This document shows positions 9,196 through 17,772 of a stretch of DNA of 35,103 nucleotides, piece by piece (positions within the stretch are counted from its first letter, which is position 1; each line of letters begins with the position of its first letter). The stretch comes from Microcaldota archaeon (GTDB lineage Archaea; Micrarchaeota; Micrarchaeia; Micrarchaeales; CABMGC01): the NCBI GenBank assembly GCA_021803945.1, contig JAJZKW010000003.1, forward strand, positions 38,075 to 73,177, in the 5' to 3' direction. Below the pieces are notes generated by a model that saw only the letters and a list, made by a program, of their open reading frames with translations, did no database searches and had not been told where the DNA came from. The position numbers and the translations under genes were made by a program.

Positions 9196-9537
9196 ATGAT
9201 GCCGAACATAGACCCCAGGCAGCTCAAGAGGATGATGGACAGCATGGGCATAAAGAGCACCGAGATAGAGGCCGAGAGGGTGGTTATACAGGGGAAGGAC
9301 AGGGACATAGTGATAGAGAATCCGCAGATAACTGCGATAGACGCGCAGGGCAGCAGGAGCTTCCAGATATCAGGGACGGTGCGCGAGGTCGGGAAGGCCG
9401 CCGCAGTGGAGATAAGCGAAGATGACGTGAAGATTGTCTCGGAGCAGTCTGGCGTCAATGACCTTGGGCTGGTGAGGAAGGCCCTTGAGGAGTCTGGAGG
9501 GGACATAGCAGGCGCGATAATCAGGCTGAAGCAATAG
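9196..9537 (+). CDS. nac: Nascent polypeptide-associated complex protein (archaeal NAC)
   Basis: NAC domain plus C-terminal UBA-like (VRKALEESGGDIAGAIIRLK). TATA-like gtataaaatc just upstream. Confidence 0.9.
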   Translation: MMPNIDPRQLKRMMDSMGIKSTEIEAERVVIQGKDRDIVIENPQITAIDAQGSRSFQISGTVREVGKAAAVEISEDDVKIVSEQSGVNDLGLVRKALEESGGDIAGAIIRLKQ

Positions 9538-10147
9538 AAGTAGCGGTCTTCTGCGCATGGCAGCTGCGCAGGAGCCCCTTTACCCTGGTTTTTATCCTTG
9601 GGCCATATGGTGCAAGATAGCCTTCTAATTTCGAATTGGCAATATGCTTCCTGAGCAGGAGGAGGACATCGTCCCTTATGTAGTGGCCGAAGTATACAAG
9701 ATCTATCAGCGTCTTTTCATAATCCGATACTGGGATCCAGTAGTCGTAGTAGCGAATAAATTCATAGCCGAAAAAGAACTCTTTGCTTATGTGATTGATT
9801 AGGTAGTTTCCATTTCCGAACTTTCTCGTTCCGGTCCTCACATTCCTGCAGGTAATCACTACAGGATTTGTATTCTGCTCCCAGAGTTTCCTTATGGTGA
9901 GCGCATTCTCCAGCCCGTAATAGAAAGGCCTGAACCCGAAACCGGCAACAGTTATGTCGTCATGGAAGGTGTACACTCCCTTTGTGATGCGCCTTATTTC
10001 GCCTTTTTTCATGAGATAGTTCACCATCCTCTTTAGGTAAGCTGGGCGCATTCCATTGAGTCCTAGTGAGACCCTAAGGTCGGTAAGGCTGAAGACTGGG
10101 AACTTTGCATCATTAAAGTTCTTTCTTACAAACTCCATATATTTCAT
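9521..10147 (-). CDS. AbiEi-like HTH protein (putative type IV antitoxin / regulator)
   Basis: N-terminal winged-HTH-like FSLTDLRVSLGLNG..YLKRMVNYLMKKGEIRRITKGVYTF; overlaps the neighbouring nucleotidyltransferase gene by 4 nt. Confidence 0.65.
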   Translation of the reverse strand: MKYMEFVRKNFNDAKFPVFSLTDLRVSLGLNGMRPAYLKRMVNYLMKKGEIRRITKGVYTFHDDITVAGFGFRPFYYGLENALTIRKLWEQNTNPVVITCRNVRTGTRKFGNGNYLINHISKEFFFGYEFIRYYDYWIPVSDYEKTLIDLVYFGHYIRDDVLLLLRKHIANSKLEGYLAPYGPRIKTRVKGLLRSCHAQKTATSIASA

Positions 10148-10806
10148 GCAAATCTGCCTCTTATGTATTTGACCATCGTATCGAAAGACGGAATCGGGCC
10201 GGAGTACAATATGGCAACTAGGCCTTCTTCGTTTACCGGAGGCGCAATGCTATTCAAGAATGAGAGGACTTTGGGCTTCAGTTTGGTGTTCTCTGCAGCG
10301 TCTGCGTAATTGCTGAGTATATAGATGTCGTATATATCGCGTATGAACCGCCTGTCTGTATAAGCCTCTATCTTTTCCAGTATGAGATCTCCTGGAGACA
10401 GCGTAAGGATCTCAGTATACGTCCCGTCCACTTTCTCAAACCTTTGGAGTATTGGCTTAAGCGCGGTTTTTGTGTAGTTTATTTCCACCTTCATGTATAC
10501 GCCATTAATTGACAATCCTATAAATACAAGATTTCCTGTATCCTTTATCTTCTCCACCTTCACTCCGTGAGCAGGCGCAACTCTAGATATACTCTCCTTG
10601 AGTCTTTCCAGCTGCTCCTTTGAGGTCAGGTATATGTCAATGTCGTTTGAGAACCTGCCGCCTCCATAGCATCGCCATATTGCAGTTCCACCGTGCATTA
10701 TTATTGTGTTGTCCGTCTGGTACAGGATATCGACTGCGTCGTCCTGAAATGATGCAAGCTCTCTGTATTCTCTCTTTTTTAGCATGTTTATTATGGGAGG
10801 TTTCAT
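10144..10806 (-). CDS. AbiEii-like nucleotidyltransferase (putative toxin)
   Basis: MHGGTAIWRCYGGGRFSNDIDIYL matches the GG-TA..y...R.S.DiD nucleotidyltransferase signature. Confidence 0.7.
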   Translation of the reverse strand: MKPPIINMLKKREYRELASFQDDAVDILYQTDNTIIMHGGTAIWRCYGGGRFSNDIDIYLTSKEQLERLKESISRVAPAHGVKVEKIKDTGNLVFIGLSINGVYMKVEINYTKTALKPILQRFEKVDGTYTEILTLSPGDLILEKIEAYTDRRFIRDIYDIYILSNYADAAENTKLKPKVLSFLNSIAPPVNEEGLVAILYSGPIPSFDTMVKYIRGRFA

Positions 10807-10807
10807 A

Positions 10808-10904
10808 ATACCAAAGTTACATTATAATGTAACTTAAGTAGGTTAAATATAAAAATCTTTTGTTTATTATGACCAAGGTTCATATTTTATTATAACTTTG
10901 GTAT
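10808..10904 (-). promoter_or_regulatory. Promoter/operator region with perfect 22-bp palindrome and outer 12-bp inverted repeat
   Basis: AAGTTACATTATAATGTAACTT at 10814..10835 is self-complementary. ATACCAAAGTTA (10808..10819) is the inverse of TAACTTTGGTAT (10893..10904). Confidence 0.7.
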
Positions 10905-10990
10905 GCTTGATGCACTTGATGCTTAGCTGGACGGTAGAATGATCGCCCCTGCAGGAAAGGGAGAAGCGGGCCTTTGAAGGGATATATGCA

Positions 10991-11419
10991 CTACGCGCCC
11001 GGGGCGCTGCTTGCCTTCTTTGGCATGGCTATGCGCCATATGTTCAGCGCGTGTATGAGCACGCTTAGGATCAGCATCATTGCGCCTGCAGCGGCAAGGC
11101 CCCTCAGCCCTGCCAGCAGCATCGAGGAGACAAATGCCATTATCCCTGCATTAAGGAGCACGTATTCGGCCACTGCGCTTTTGTAGCCTGCATATCTGGT
11201 ATGCGACACTCCTGGCACGAAGATATAGGAGACTCCGAAGATCAGCTGCACCACGAAGCCGTAGAGCGCAAGCATGAATATCGGGTCGTTGCCTACCGCT
11301 ATGACCCCGTTTATGTTTAGCGCAAGAAGGGTTGTTGCCGCGATTAGATAAAGGAACCCGGTAGCTGCGAAGAGCCTTACCATTATGTTTGTGGCTGCAA
11401 GGTTATCCATTGGTAGCAC
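10991..11419 (-). CDS. Small polytopic membrane protein (about 4 TM), function unknown
   Basis: Hydrophobic segments throughout, e.g. FMLALYGFVVQLIFGVSYIFVPG. Family not recognised with confidence. Confidence 0.7.
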   Translation of the reverse strand: MLPMDNLAATNIMVRLFAATGFLYLIAATTLLALNINGVIAVGNDPIFMLALYGFVVQLIFGVSYIFVPGVSHTRYAGYKSAVAEYVLLNAGIMAFVSSMLLAGLRGLAAAGAMMLILSVLIHALNIWRIAMPKKASSAPGA

Positions 11420-11484
11420 TTGAATATATTATTGCACGCGCCTTAAAAAGAGCGGCGTGCGCCGCTTGCGCATCCACTTCCATT

Positions 11485-11796
11485 CTATACGACCTTGAAG
11501 AGGTGGATGAACCTGACTCCCTGCACAGTCTTGACTTCCTCCGGCCTGACCAGTCCCTTCTTGACGAATATCGAGACGCACCTGTCTCCGACGACGTTAG
11601 CTGAATAAACCTTCTCTGTGACAAAATCGCTCGCCTCCTCCTCGCTCATGAGGTCGCCCTTGTAGAATGCGCCGTACTTCTCTAGGTCTATCTCCACCTT
11701 TCCCTCCCTGAGCACCCTTCCCATGAGCTCCTCGTCGCACATGGCCAGCATTATGCCCTTCGGTGAATCGAACTTGTTCAGGTATATCAAGACCAC
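11485..11796 (-). CDS. DUF424 family protein
   Basis: MLAMCDEELMGRVLREGKVEIDL...FYKGDL...ANVVGDRCVSIFVKKGLV...VQGVRFIHLF matches the small archaeal DUF424 pattern. Confidence 0.75.
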   Translation of the reverse strand: MVLIYLNKFDSPKGIMLAMCDEELMGRVLREGKVEIDLEKYGAFYKGDLMSEEEASDFVTEKVYSANVVGDRCVSIFVKKGLVRPEEVKTVQGVRFIHLFKVV

Positions 11797-11836
11797 ACCA
11801 GCATGCGCATCGGCGCCTCAGCCTTGCGCTTAACGG

Positions 11837-13399
11837 CTATCCATATTTGTAGAATAATATAAATGTGGTTGAATAGAGCATCGCATACCAGATCAGCCAC
11901 ACTGCGCCGTATATGTTGTTTATTATAAGGGCTAGGAAGCCGAGGATGAAGAGGCTAGACGAGAAGGTGGTCTCTGAGAGAGTTGTCCTGATTGTGTTCA
12001 GCGTCCTGCCCCTTATGCCAGGCGCCTTGCCTCCCTTTGACCATCCCATTGAAGGGTACATGTCCAATGAAGCGGCTATAGCTGCCTTGGTCCTTATGAA
12101 GGAAAGGGCGAAATTGAGGAGGAAGACCATGAAGCCCTTCCTAAGCGACTTGAAGTGCACCTTTGTCATTATCGTAGGCGCGAGTATGGATATTGCGAAT
12201 GTGCTTATCCCCAGTATCTCTATCGTCGTCGCTATGTACTTCGCATCAAGGAGCTGCTGTATGGTCACTCCGGAATGGGACGAGGCGGCGAAGACCACTG
12301 CCACCGACACCATTGCGAATAATATAAGCACTATCGAGATGTAGTTGAGTCCGGCTCCGTGGGTTATGTAGTCAACAGTGGACATCATCGGCATCTTCTT
12401 GCCGCCATTGCCACTCCTGAGCCTCCTTATGAAGTACATGAGAAACTGCGTGTCTCCGTAATTGTACCTCCACTGCTGCTTTGCGAGGTTGGAGAAGGTG
12501 AGTATCGGCTTCCCGTATGCGTACACCTTAGGCAGGTACAGGCTGCTGAAGTCGTGCATGTCGGACTCGAAGCTGAAGAAGGTGTCCTCTATTATGTACT
12601 CCGGGAACCCTCCGACCTTCTCTACCGCAGACCTGCGCAGAAGTCCGCACGAGCCTGCAAATATGGCCGTATTGTTAAGCGCCCTTGAAGGCTGTATGAA
12701 CTTGAAGAAGAACGCGTCGAAGAGGTCGACCGTGTCAGAGAAGAACGTGCCCTTGAAGTACCTCTTCTCTGTCTGTATGTACGACAGTTTCCTGTCGCTG
12801 AAGTACGGGAGAAGGTCGAGTAGGAAGTTCTGGTCGGTAAGGTACTCGTCGTAATCGAAAACAGCTATGAACTCTTCGCTGGACTGCGCCATCATGTTGT
12901 TGAGCGCGCCTGCCTTGAAGCCCTTCCTGTCGTCCCGGTGCAGGTATTTTATCCCGTTGGATGCGGCGAACGCCCTGAGCTTCCGCCCCGTGCCCGCGTC
13001 TGTGGAGTCGTCGAGGAGGTAGAAGGACATCTTGTCCGCCGGATAGTTCATCGTCATGAGCCTGAGCATGTTGCGCTGCACGATTGCCGCATCCTCGTTG
13101 AACACAGGCATCACGAGCGCCACTGTCGGCTTGTATGTGAGCGGTTTCAGCATCCTCGTTATACCCTCAAGATACTTGTCGTAGAACACAGACCTGTAGT
13201 ACGAGTAAGAGGTGAAGATGTTGAAGAATCCTGACACTGCGGAGAGTATGAGGAATACCGTTGCTATCGCATACATCGCTATTGTGTGCGCGCCGAAATA
13301 TATCAGGTACAGCGAGAAGGATATGCCGGATATTGTAAGCAGGATGAACATGACGACGACTAATAGCCTCAGCGCTGGGCTCTTTGTTAGATTAGGCAT
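11837..13399 (-). CDS. Polytopic family 2 glycosyltransferase (cellulose-synthase-like)
   Basis: VALVMPVFNEDAAI, YLLDDSTDAGT, FDYDEYLTDQNFL, QQWRYNYGD motifs with flanking TM helices. Confidence 0.85.
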   Translation of the reverse strand: MPNLTKSPALRLLVVVMFILLTISGISFSLYLIYFGAHTIAMYAIATVFLILSAVSGFFNIFTSYSYYRSVFYDKYLEGITRMLKPLTYKPTVALVMPVFNEDAAIVQRNMLRLMTMNYPADKMSFYLLDDSTDAGTGRKLRAFAASNGIKYLHRDDRKGFKAGALNNMMAQSSEEFIAVFDYDEYLTDQNFLLDLLPYFSDRKLSYIQTEKRYFKGTFFSDTVDLFDAFFFKFIQPSRALNNTAIFAGSCGLLRRSAVEKVGGFPEYIIEDTFFSFESDMHDFSSLYLPKVYAYGKPILTFSNLAKQQWRYNYGDTQFLMYFIRRLRSGNGGKKMPMMSTVDYITHGAGLNYISIVLILFAMVSVAVVFAASSHSGVTIQQLLDAKYIATTIEILGISTFAISILAPTIMTKVHFKSLRKGFMVFLLNFALSFIRTKAAIAASLDMYPSMGWSKGGKAPGIRGRTLNTIRTTLSETTFSSSLFILGFLALIINNIYGAVWLIWYAMLYSTTFILFYKYG

Positions 13400-13555
13400 T
13401 TGATCTTCAGTTTAGGTAATGTCCAGACAGGTATATATTACTTTTATTGCCTGCCGCGAACCTTTTTGCAGGCTGAGGAGGGCTTTTCATCGAAGCTCAT
13501 TTCCAGATCCCTGGGCTTCATATTTATATACTTCTGAGCTGGATACTCCTTGTGC

Positions 13556-13688
13556 GCCGGGATGGCAGAATCCGGTATCGCGCCAGTGAACCATCGGCGA
13601 AACTCGAGATCTGGTGGCCTTCGGGCTTTCAGGGTTCAAAATCGGCCTCTCTGCAGCTGAAAGGCTTATGGAAATCCCTGTCCCGGCG
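13556..13688 (+). tRNA. tRNA-Ser(CGA) with two predicted introns (13587..13601 and 13641..13674)
   Basis: Acceptor GCCGGGA/TCCCGGC with G73; anticodon stem CCAGA/TCTGG around CTCGAGA only after removing 15 nt; variable arm GGCC-TTC-GGGCT; T-stem CAGGG/CCCTG with TTCAAAT loop only after removing 34 nt. TATA-like tatttatata at 13521..13530. Confidence 0.85.
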
Positions 13689-13783
13689 TATAATCAGCAA
13701 CTAGGGCGACTGCGCCTGCAGCAGCACAACCCATGCAAAGGCCTTTGCGTACGCATTGCACGCTAAGGGAAAAGAGATATTAG

Positions 13784-15031
13784 TCACGCGTCAGGCCGGG
13801 GTGCTGATATGTCCTCCAGCTTCAGGTCGTCGGACTTTGTTATCTCGTTGATCAGTATCGTTGCATATGAGCCAGCAGGTATCGAGAACTCCATCATTAC
13901 AGTGTCCTCGCCTGCCGAGCAGACCATATCCTTTACCGGCGATATCAGGGCCCTGAACGCGCCCTTGGTACTGAGCTCCGGCATTCCCTTTATCCTGAAG
14001 CTTTCGCTGCTCAGCTCCAGCCTTTCAAGCATACCCCTTTCGTATTCGTCGATATTCTCCTGGCGCGTCTCATAGCCTATGAGGTTTCCTACAGGTATGT
14101 CGCCTTCCCTGCCTACGCTCCGCATGTCTGGGAATCCGTAGGGGTTCTTGCCGCACCTCAGCTCTGAGCCGAGGTCCTCCTCCCTTATCCTCTCCTGCAG
14201 CGCAGCGTTGAATATGAGGGATTGCACAGAGTGCACCAGCATCAGAAGCATTCCCCTTGGCAGCTTCCTGAGCGAATTGGCATAATTGTCGTATCTCGAC
14301 AGGTATTCGATAACCATGCGCTCGGTCCTCAGGCTGGACGGGAAGTACTCTAGCGCTGCCTTGAAATCCCTTTCAGATCCGAGCCTCTCCCTTGCGGCTA
14401 TCGACTCCGGATTAGACTCCAGCCTTGTGTCGGTAAGCAGCGTCATTACCGCTCCCTCGAAGTCGCCGCGCAGTATATGCATGCCCACGTCGAAGTTGTT
14501 CAGGCGCATCCCGAACCTCTGCCTGTCGTAGTAGTTCGGCATCCTGGAGTCCAGCTCTTCCGCAGTCTCCTCTGATGCGCCTGCAGAGCTGCAGCCCCTT
14601 ATGGCGACTGAGAACGAGTTTCCGAGGTTCTCTCCCATCTCTGCTCCGGTTGAGCTCCTCCACGCCCCGTTTATCGATATGTCCTTAAGCCTTATGCCCC
14701 GCAGCTGCTCCGGAGAGGCCCCGAATACGCTGGCTATCTGCACTGACACAGATTTCCTATCCTTGGAGCCGCAGTAGCCTACGGACTTCTTACCCCTGCC
14801 TGCGATCTTCGCTATCCTGATGAGCGCCTGCGCCGTGTCCCAATCCTTTTTCTGCAGGATGAATTTTGTGAATTTCCCTGACACGTCTTCTGCCTCGCCT
14901 GCAGCCTCGGGCGAGTATTGGATGCCTTCCCTGAGCACGACGCCTCCCTTCGTTATCTCCCTGACTACAAAATCCTCTGGCGAGTCCTTTATCCGGCCTC
15001 CTGTTCCCTTGGTGCGCGAAAGGGTTAGCAT
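13784..15031 (-). CDS. truD: tRNA pseudouridine(13) synthase TruD
   Basis: GRIKDSPEDFVVREI, KKDWDTAQALIRIAK, VGYCGSKDRKSVSVQ, NYYDRQRFG motifs. Confidence 0.9.
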   Translation of the reverse strand: MLTLSRTKGTGGRIKDSPEDFVVREITKGGVVLREGIQYSPEAAGEAEDVSGKFTKFILQKKDWDTAQALIRIAKIAGRGKKSVGYCGSKDRKSVSVQIASVFGASPEQLRGIRLKDISINGAWRSSTGAEMGENLGNSFSVAIRGCSSAGASEETAEELDSRMPNYYDRQRFGMRLNNFDVGMHILRGDFEGAVMTLLTDTRLESNPESIAARERLGSERDFKAALEYFPSSLRTERMVIEYLSRYDNYANSLRKLPRGMLLMLVHSVQSLIFNAALQERIREEDLGSELRCGKNPYGFPDMRSVGREGDIPVGNLIGYETRQENIDEYERGMLERLELSSESFRIKGMPELSTKGAFRALISPVKDMVCSAGEDTVMMEFSIPAGSYATILINEITKSDDLKLEDISAPRPDA

Positions 15032-15102
15032 TGAAACGGTTAGGATGGGAATCCTCAGCCTTTTATATCATATCGTTGATATAGTGTTCTGCAGCGGTGC
15101 CC

Positions 15103-15975
15103 ATGAGGGAAGGCACGCAACGATCGGTGCGGGCATTTGCTGCTGACAGCGTGGTATCTTTGGAGCATGAACCTATTGTTGAGAGAATAATACACGGCCT
15201 CGTGAAGAAGCACATAGCAGGCACCACCATGGAATCCGCGCTTGATTCTGCGAAGAGGCTTGGGAGCAGGAACATATCTCCGTCTCTTGTCTTCCTGAGC
15301 TCCAACGTCGTGGACAAGGCGAAGGCCAAGTACATAACAACCACTTACAGCGAGCTGGTAAGGAGGATCGCGAGGTCTGGGGTGAAGGGGAGCGTCCAGC
15401 TCTCGCTGGAGCAGCTCGGAGCTGGAATAGACGTCAAGCTTGCGCTGGACAACTTCGGCGAGGTCGTGGCCGTGGCTAAGAAGTACGGCGTGTTCCTGTG
15501 GGTCGCGCCTGACGTGGTAGGGCATGCGGCAATATCAGCAATGGCCAAATCAGGAGGCGCAGGCATTGTGGTGAGCGAGGAGGAGGCTGAGGATTATGCG
15601 AAATACGCGGACAAGATAGGAGCAGCGAAGCTCCTTTTCAAGGAATACGTCCCTGGGAAAAAGGGTAGCGCTGTGAAGAGGGTCGAGGAGCTGAGGAAGG
15701 CCTACGGGAACGTCGTGGTGTCCAACATGAATGAGGCTGCGCTCGGAGAACTGATCAGGTGCAAGAGCAGGCCTGATGTGACTGTCGAGTTCGAATTCGG
15801 GTACAGCGAGAGGAAGCTGGCAAAGGCGATGAAGAAGGGAGTAAAGGCAAGCATGCTTGTGCCCTTCGGCAAGGACTGGATAAAGTACGCAATGAACAGC
15901 GCACCAGAAAGGTATATGAGATTTGTTGCTGGTAAGTTGCTAAAGGAGGATCTGGATGACGCTCAAATCGAATAA
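15103..15975 (+). CDS. Proline-dehydrogenase-like TIM-barrel protein, probably divergent/non-canonical
   Basis: GTTMESALDSAKRL, SVQLSLEQLGAGIDVKLALDNFGEVVAVAKKYGVFLWV, VEFEFGYSERKLAKAMKKGVKASMLVPFGKDWIKYAMNSAPE resemble ProDH order of motifs. Confidence 0.55.
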   Translation: MREGTQRSVRAFAADSVVSLEHEPIVERIIHGLVKKHIAGTTMESALDSAKRLGSRNISPSLVFLSSNVVDKAKAKYITTTYSELVRRIARSGVKGSVQLSLEQLGAGIDVKLALDNFGEVVAVAKKYGVFLWVAPDVVGHAAISAMAKSGGAGIVVSEEEAEDYAKYADKIGAAKLLFKEYVPGKKGSAVKRVEELRKAYGNVVVSNMNEAALGELIRCKSRPDVTVEFEFGYSERKLAKAMKKGVKASMLVPFGKDWIKYAMNSAPERYMRFVAGKLLKEDLDDAQIE

Positions 15976-16942
15976 GAGGACATTCAACCTGAAGAAGAGC
16001 GGCGAAGGGAAGATTGCCGTAGTCACAGGGAGCGGGGGAAGGATTGGGAGGAGCCTTTCGCGCGCGCTGATAAGGGGTGGGTACGAGGTCAGGGCGATCT
16101 CTAGGGAGAAGGAGTTCGTGAAGACGATGCCTGCTGGGGTGATCCCGTACGTAGGCGACCTGGCGGACAAGAAGGTGCTCAACGAAGCCTGCAAGGGAGC
16201 TGATGTGATGTTCCACCTGGCAGCAGTGGTGAGCGAATACAAGAGCCCGGTGCAGGAGCTCATGGACATAAACGTCAAGGGCACGACAAACGTGCTGGAG
16301 GCGTGCAGGCAGCACAGCATCGGGGATATCATATTCACAAGCAGCATAGACGTCTACGGCCGCGACCGCAAGGGCCTGATAACAGAGGATACAGAGCTGC
16401 AGCCTACGGACAAATACGGGTACAGCAAGATGCTTGCGGAGAAGGAGATAATCGAATATGGAGACAAGATAGACTACACGATACTGAGGATAGCGACGGT
16501 GTACGGGCCGGGGTTCGAGGAGTCGTATTTCAAGGTTTTCAAGGCCATAAAGGAGGGCAAGGCATATATAATAGGGGCAGGCAGGAACCACCTATCCATG
16601 ATACATATAGAAGACGTGATAGACGGACTGATCATGGCGTACGAGAGGAAGAAGGGAGGGAAGAGCATATACAACCTGAGCGACGGGGTGAAATACACGC
16701 AGGAGGGGCTTTTTGACATGATAGCCGACATGCTCAAGACCGCAAGGCCAACGAAGCACATCAATCCCATAGTGGTGAGCCTTGTGGCGAAGAACAGGGG
16801 GCTTGACAGCGACGAGCTGAGATTCCTTATGAGCAACAGGGTCGTGGACATAAGCAGGATAGAGAAGGAGCTCGGCTATGTCCCTAGCGTCGACATAAAG
16901 GACGCAGGGGTGGACATGGTCAGGCACTTCCTCAGCAGATAG
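15956..16942 (+). CDS. NAD-dependent epimerase/dehydratase (extended SDR)
   Basis: VTGSGGRIGRSLSRALI, GDLADKKVL, DVMFHLAAVV, TSSIDVYG, YGYSKMLAEK. Confidence 0.9.
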   Translation: MTLKSNKRTFNLKKSGEGKIAVVTGSGGRIGRSLSRALIRGGYEVRAISREKEFVKTMPAGVIPYVGDLADKKVLNEACKGADVMFHLAAVVSEYKSPVQELMDINVKGTTNVLEACRQHSIGDIIFTSSIDVYGRDRKGLITEDTELQPTDKYGYSKMLAEKEIIEYGDKIDYTILRIATVYGPGFEESYFKVFKAIKEGKAYIIGAGRNHLSMIHIEDVIDGLIMAYERKKGGKSIYNLSDGVKYTQEGLFDMIADMLKTARPTKHINPIVVSLVAKNRGLDSDELRFLMSNRVVDISRIEKELGYVPSVDIKDAGVDMVRHFLSR

Positions 16943-16967
16943 GTTTGAGATTGTTCGGATTGATGAT

Positions 16968-17768
16968 ATGAATACGAAATTTGGAAAGACCGAAAAGTAC
17001 ATATACGAGAGGCTTGAGGAGAAGGGAGCCTTGATGTTCATGCTCATCGACCCTGTGGACTACAGGACCCCTGAGCTCGCGATAAAGACGGCGAAGCAGG
17101 CTGAGGAGGGAGGAGCGGACCTGATACTCGTAGGCGGAAGTATAGGCGCGCAGGGGGAGCTGCTTGATTACGTCATGAAGGGCGTGAAGGAGAGCGTCTC
17201 TTCCCCGGTAGTGCTGTTTCCAGGCAACATAGCCACGCTCTCGAGGTACGCGGACGCCATATACTTCATGTCGCTCCTCAACGCAAGGAGCACCTACTGG
17301 ATAACGCACGCGCAGATGCTCTCCGCGCCTATAGTGAAGCAGATGGGCATAGAGCCGCTGCCTGTTGGGTACATAGTCGTATCGCCTGGCGGAACTGTCG
17401 GATGGGTCGGCGACGTCAACCTCGTGCCGAGGGAGAAGTCCAAGATCGCGGCGTCCCTAGCACTGGCAGGCCAGTATCTTGGCAACAGGTTCATAGTGAC
17501 TGACGTAGGCTCTAATCCGAGCATGATGGGGGAAGGCCCTGTGCCGCCGGAGATGATAAGGGCTGTGAAGGATTCGATAACTGTGCCATACATAGTGGCA
17601 GGAGGCATACGCGACGCCGACAGCCTGAGGACAACGCTTAAGAGCGGGGCTGACATCGTGCAGATAGGCACAGCCATAGAGCAGTCGTCGAAGGCAAGGA
17701 AGCAGTCAGAGCTCTTCTCGAAGATAGTGAAGGAGGAGGGCGCCAAGAAGGTCAAAAAACAGGCATGA
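16968..17768 (+). CDS. Geranylgeranylglyceryl phosphate synthase
   Basis: LIDPVDY, GGADLILVGGSIG, PVVLFPGNIATLSRYADAIYFMSLLNAR, EPLPVGYIVVSPGGTVGWVG, VPYIVAGGIRDADS. Confidence 0.92.
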   Translation: MNTKFGKTEKYIYERLEEKGALMFMLIDPVDYRTPELAIKTAKQAEEGGADLILVGGSIGAQGELLDYVMKGVKESVSSPVVLFPGNIATLSRYADAIYFMSLLNARSTYWITHAQMLSAPIVKQMGIEPLPVGYIVVSPGGTVGWVGDVNLVPREKSKIAASLALAGQYLGNRFIVTDVGSNPSMMGEGPVPPEMIRAVKDSITVPYIVAGGIRDADSLRTTLKSGADIVQIGTAIEQSSKARKQSELFSKIVKEEGAKKVKKQA

Positions 17769-17772
17769 TTCT

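Noticed and set aside
12359-13234. Plus-strand ORFs inside the GT2 gene
   Set aside because: Antisense to a convincing glycosyltransferase; composition artefacts.
13556-13688. Initial reading as tRNA-Leu
   Set aside because: G73 discriminator and the spliced CGA anticodon loop (CTCGAGA) fit tRNA-Ser instead.
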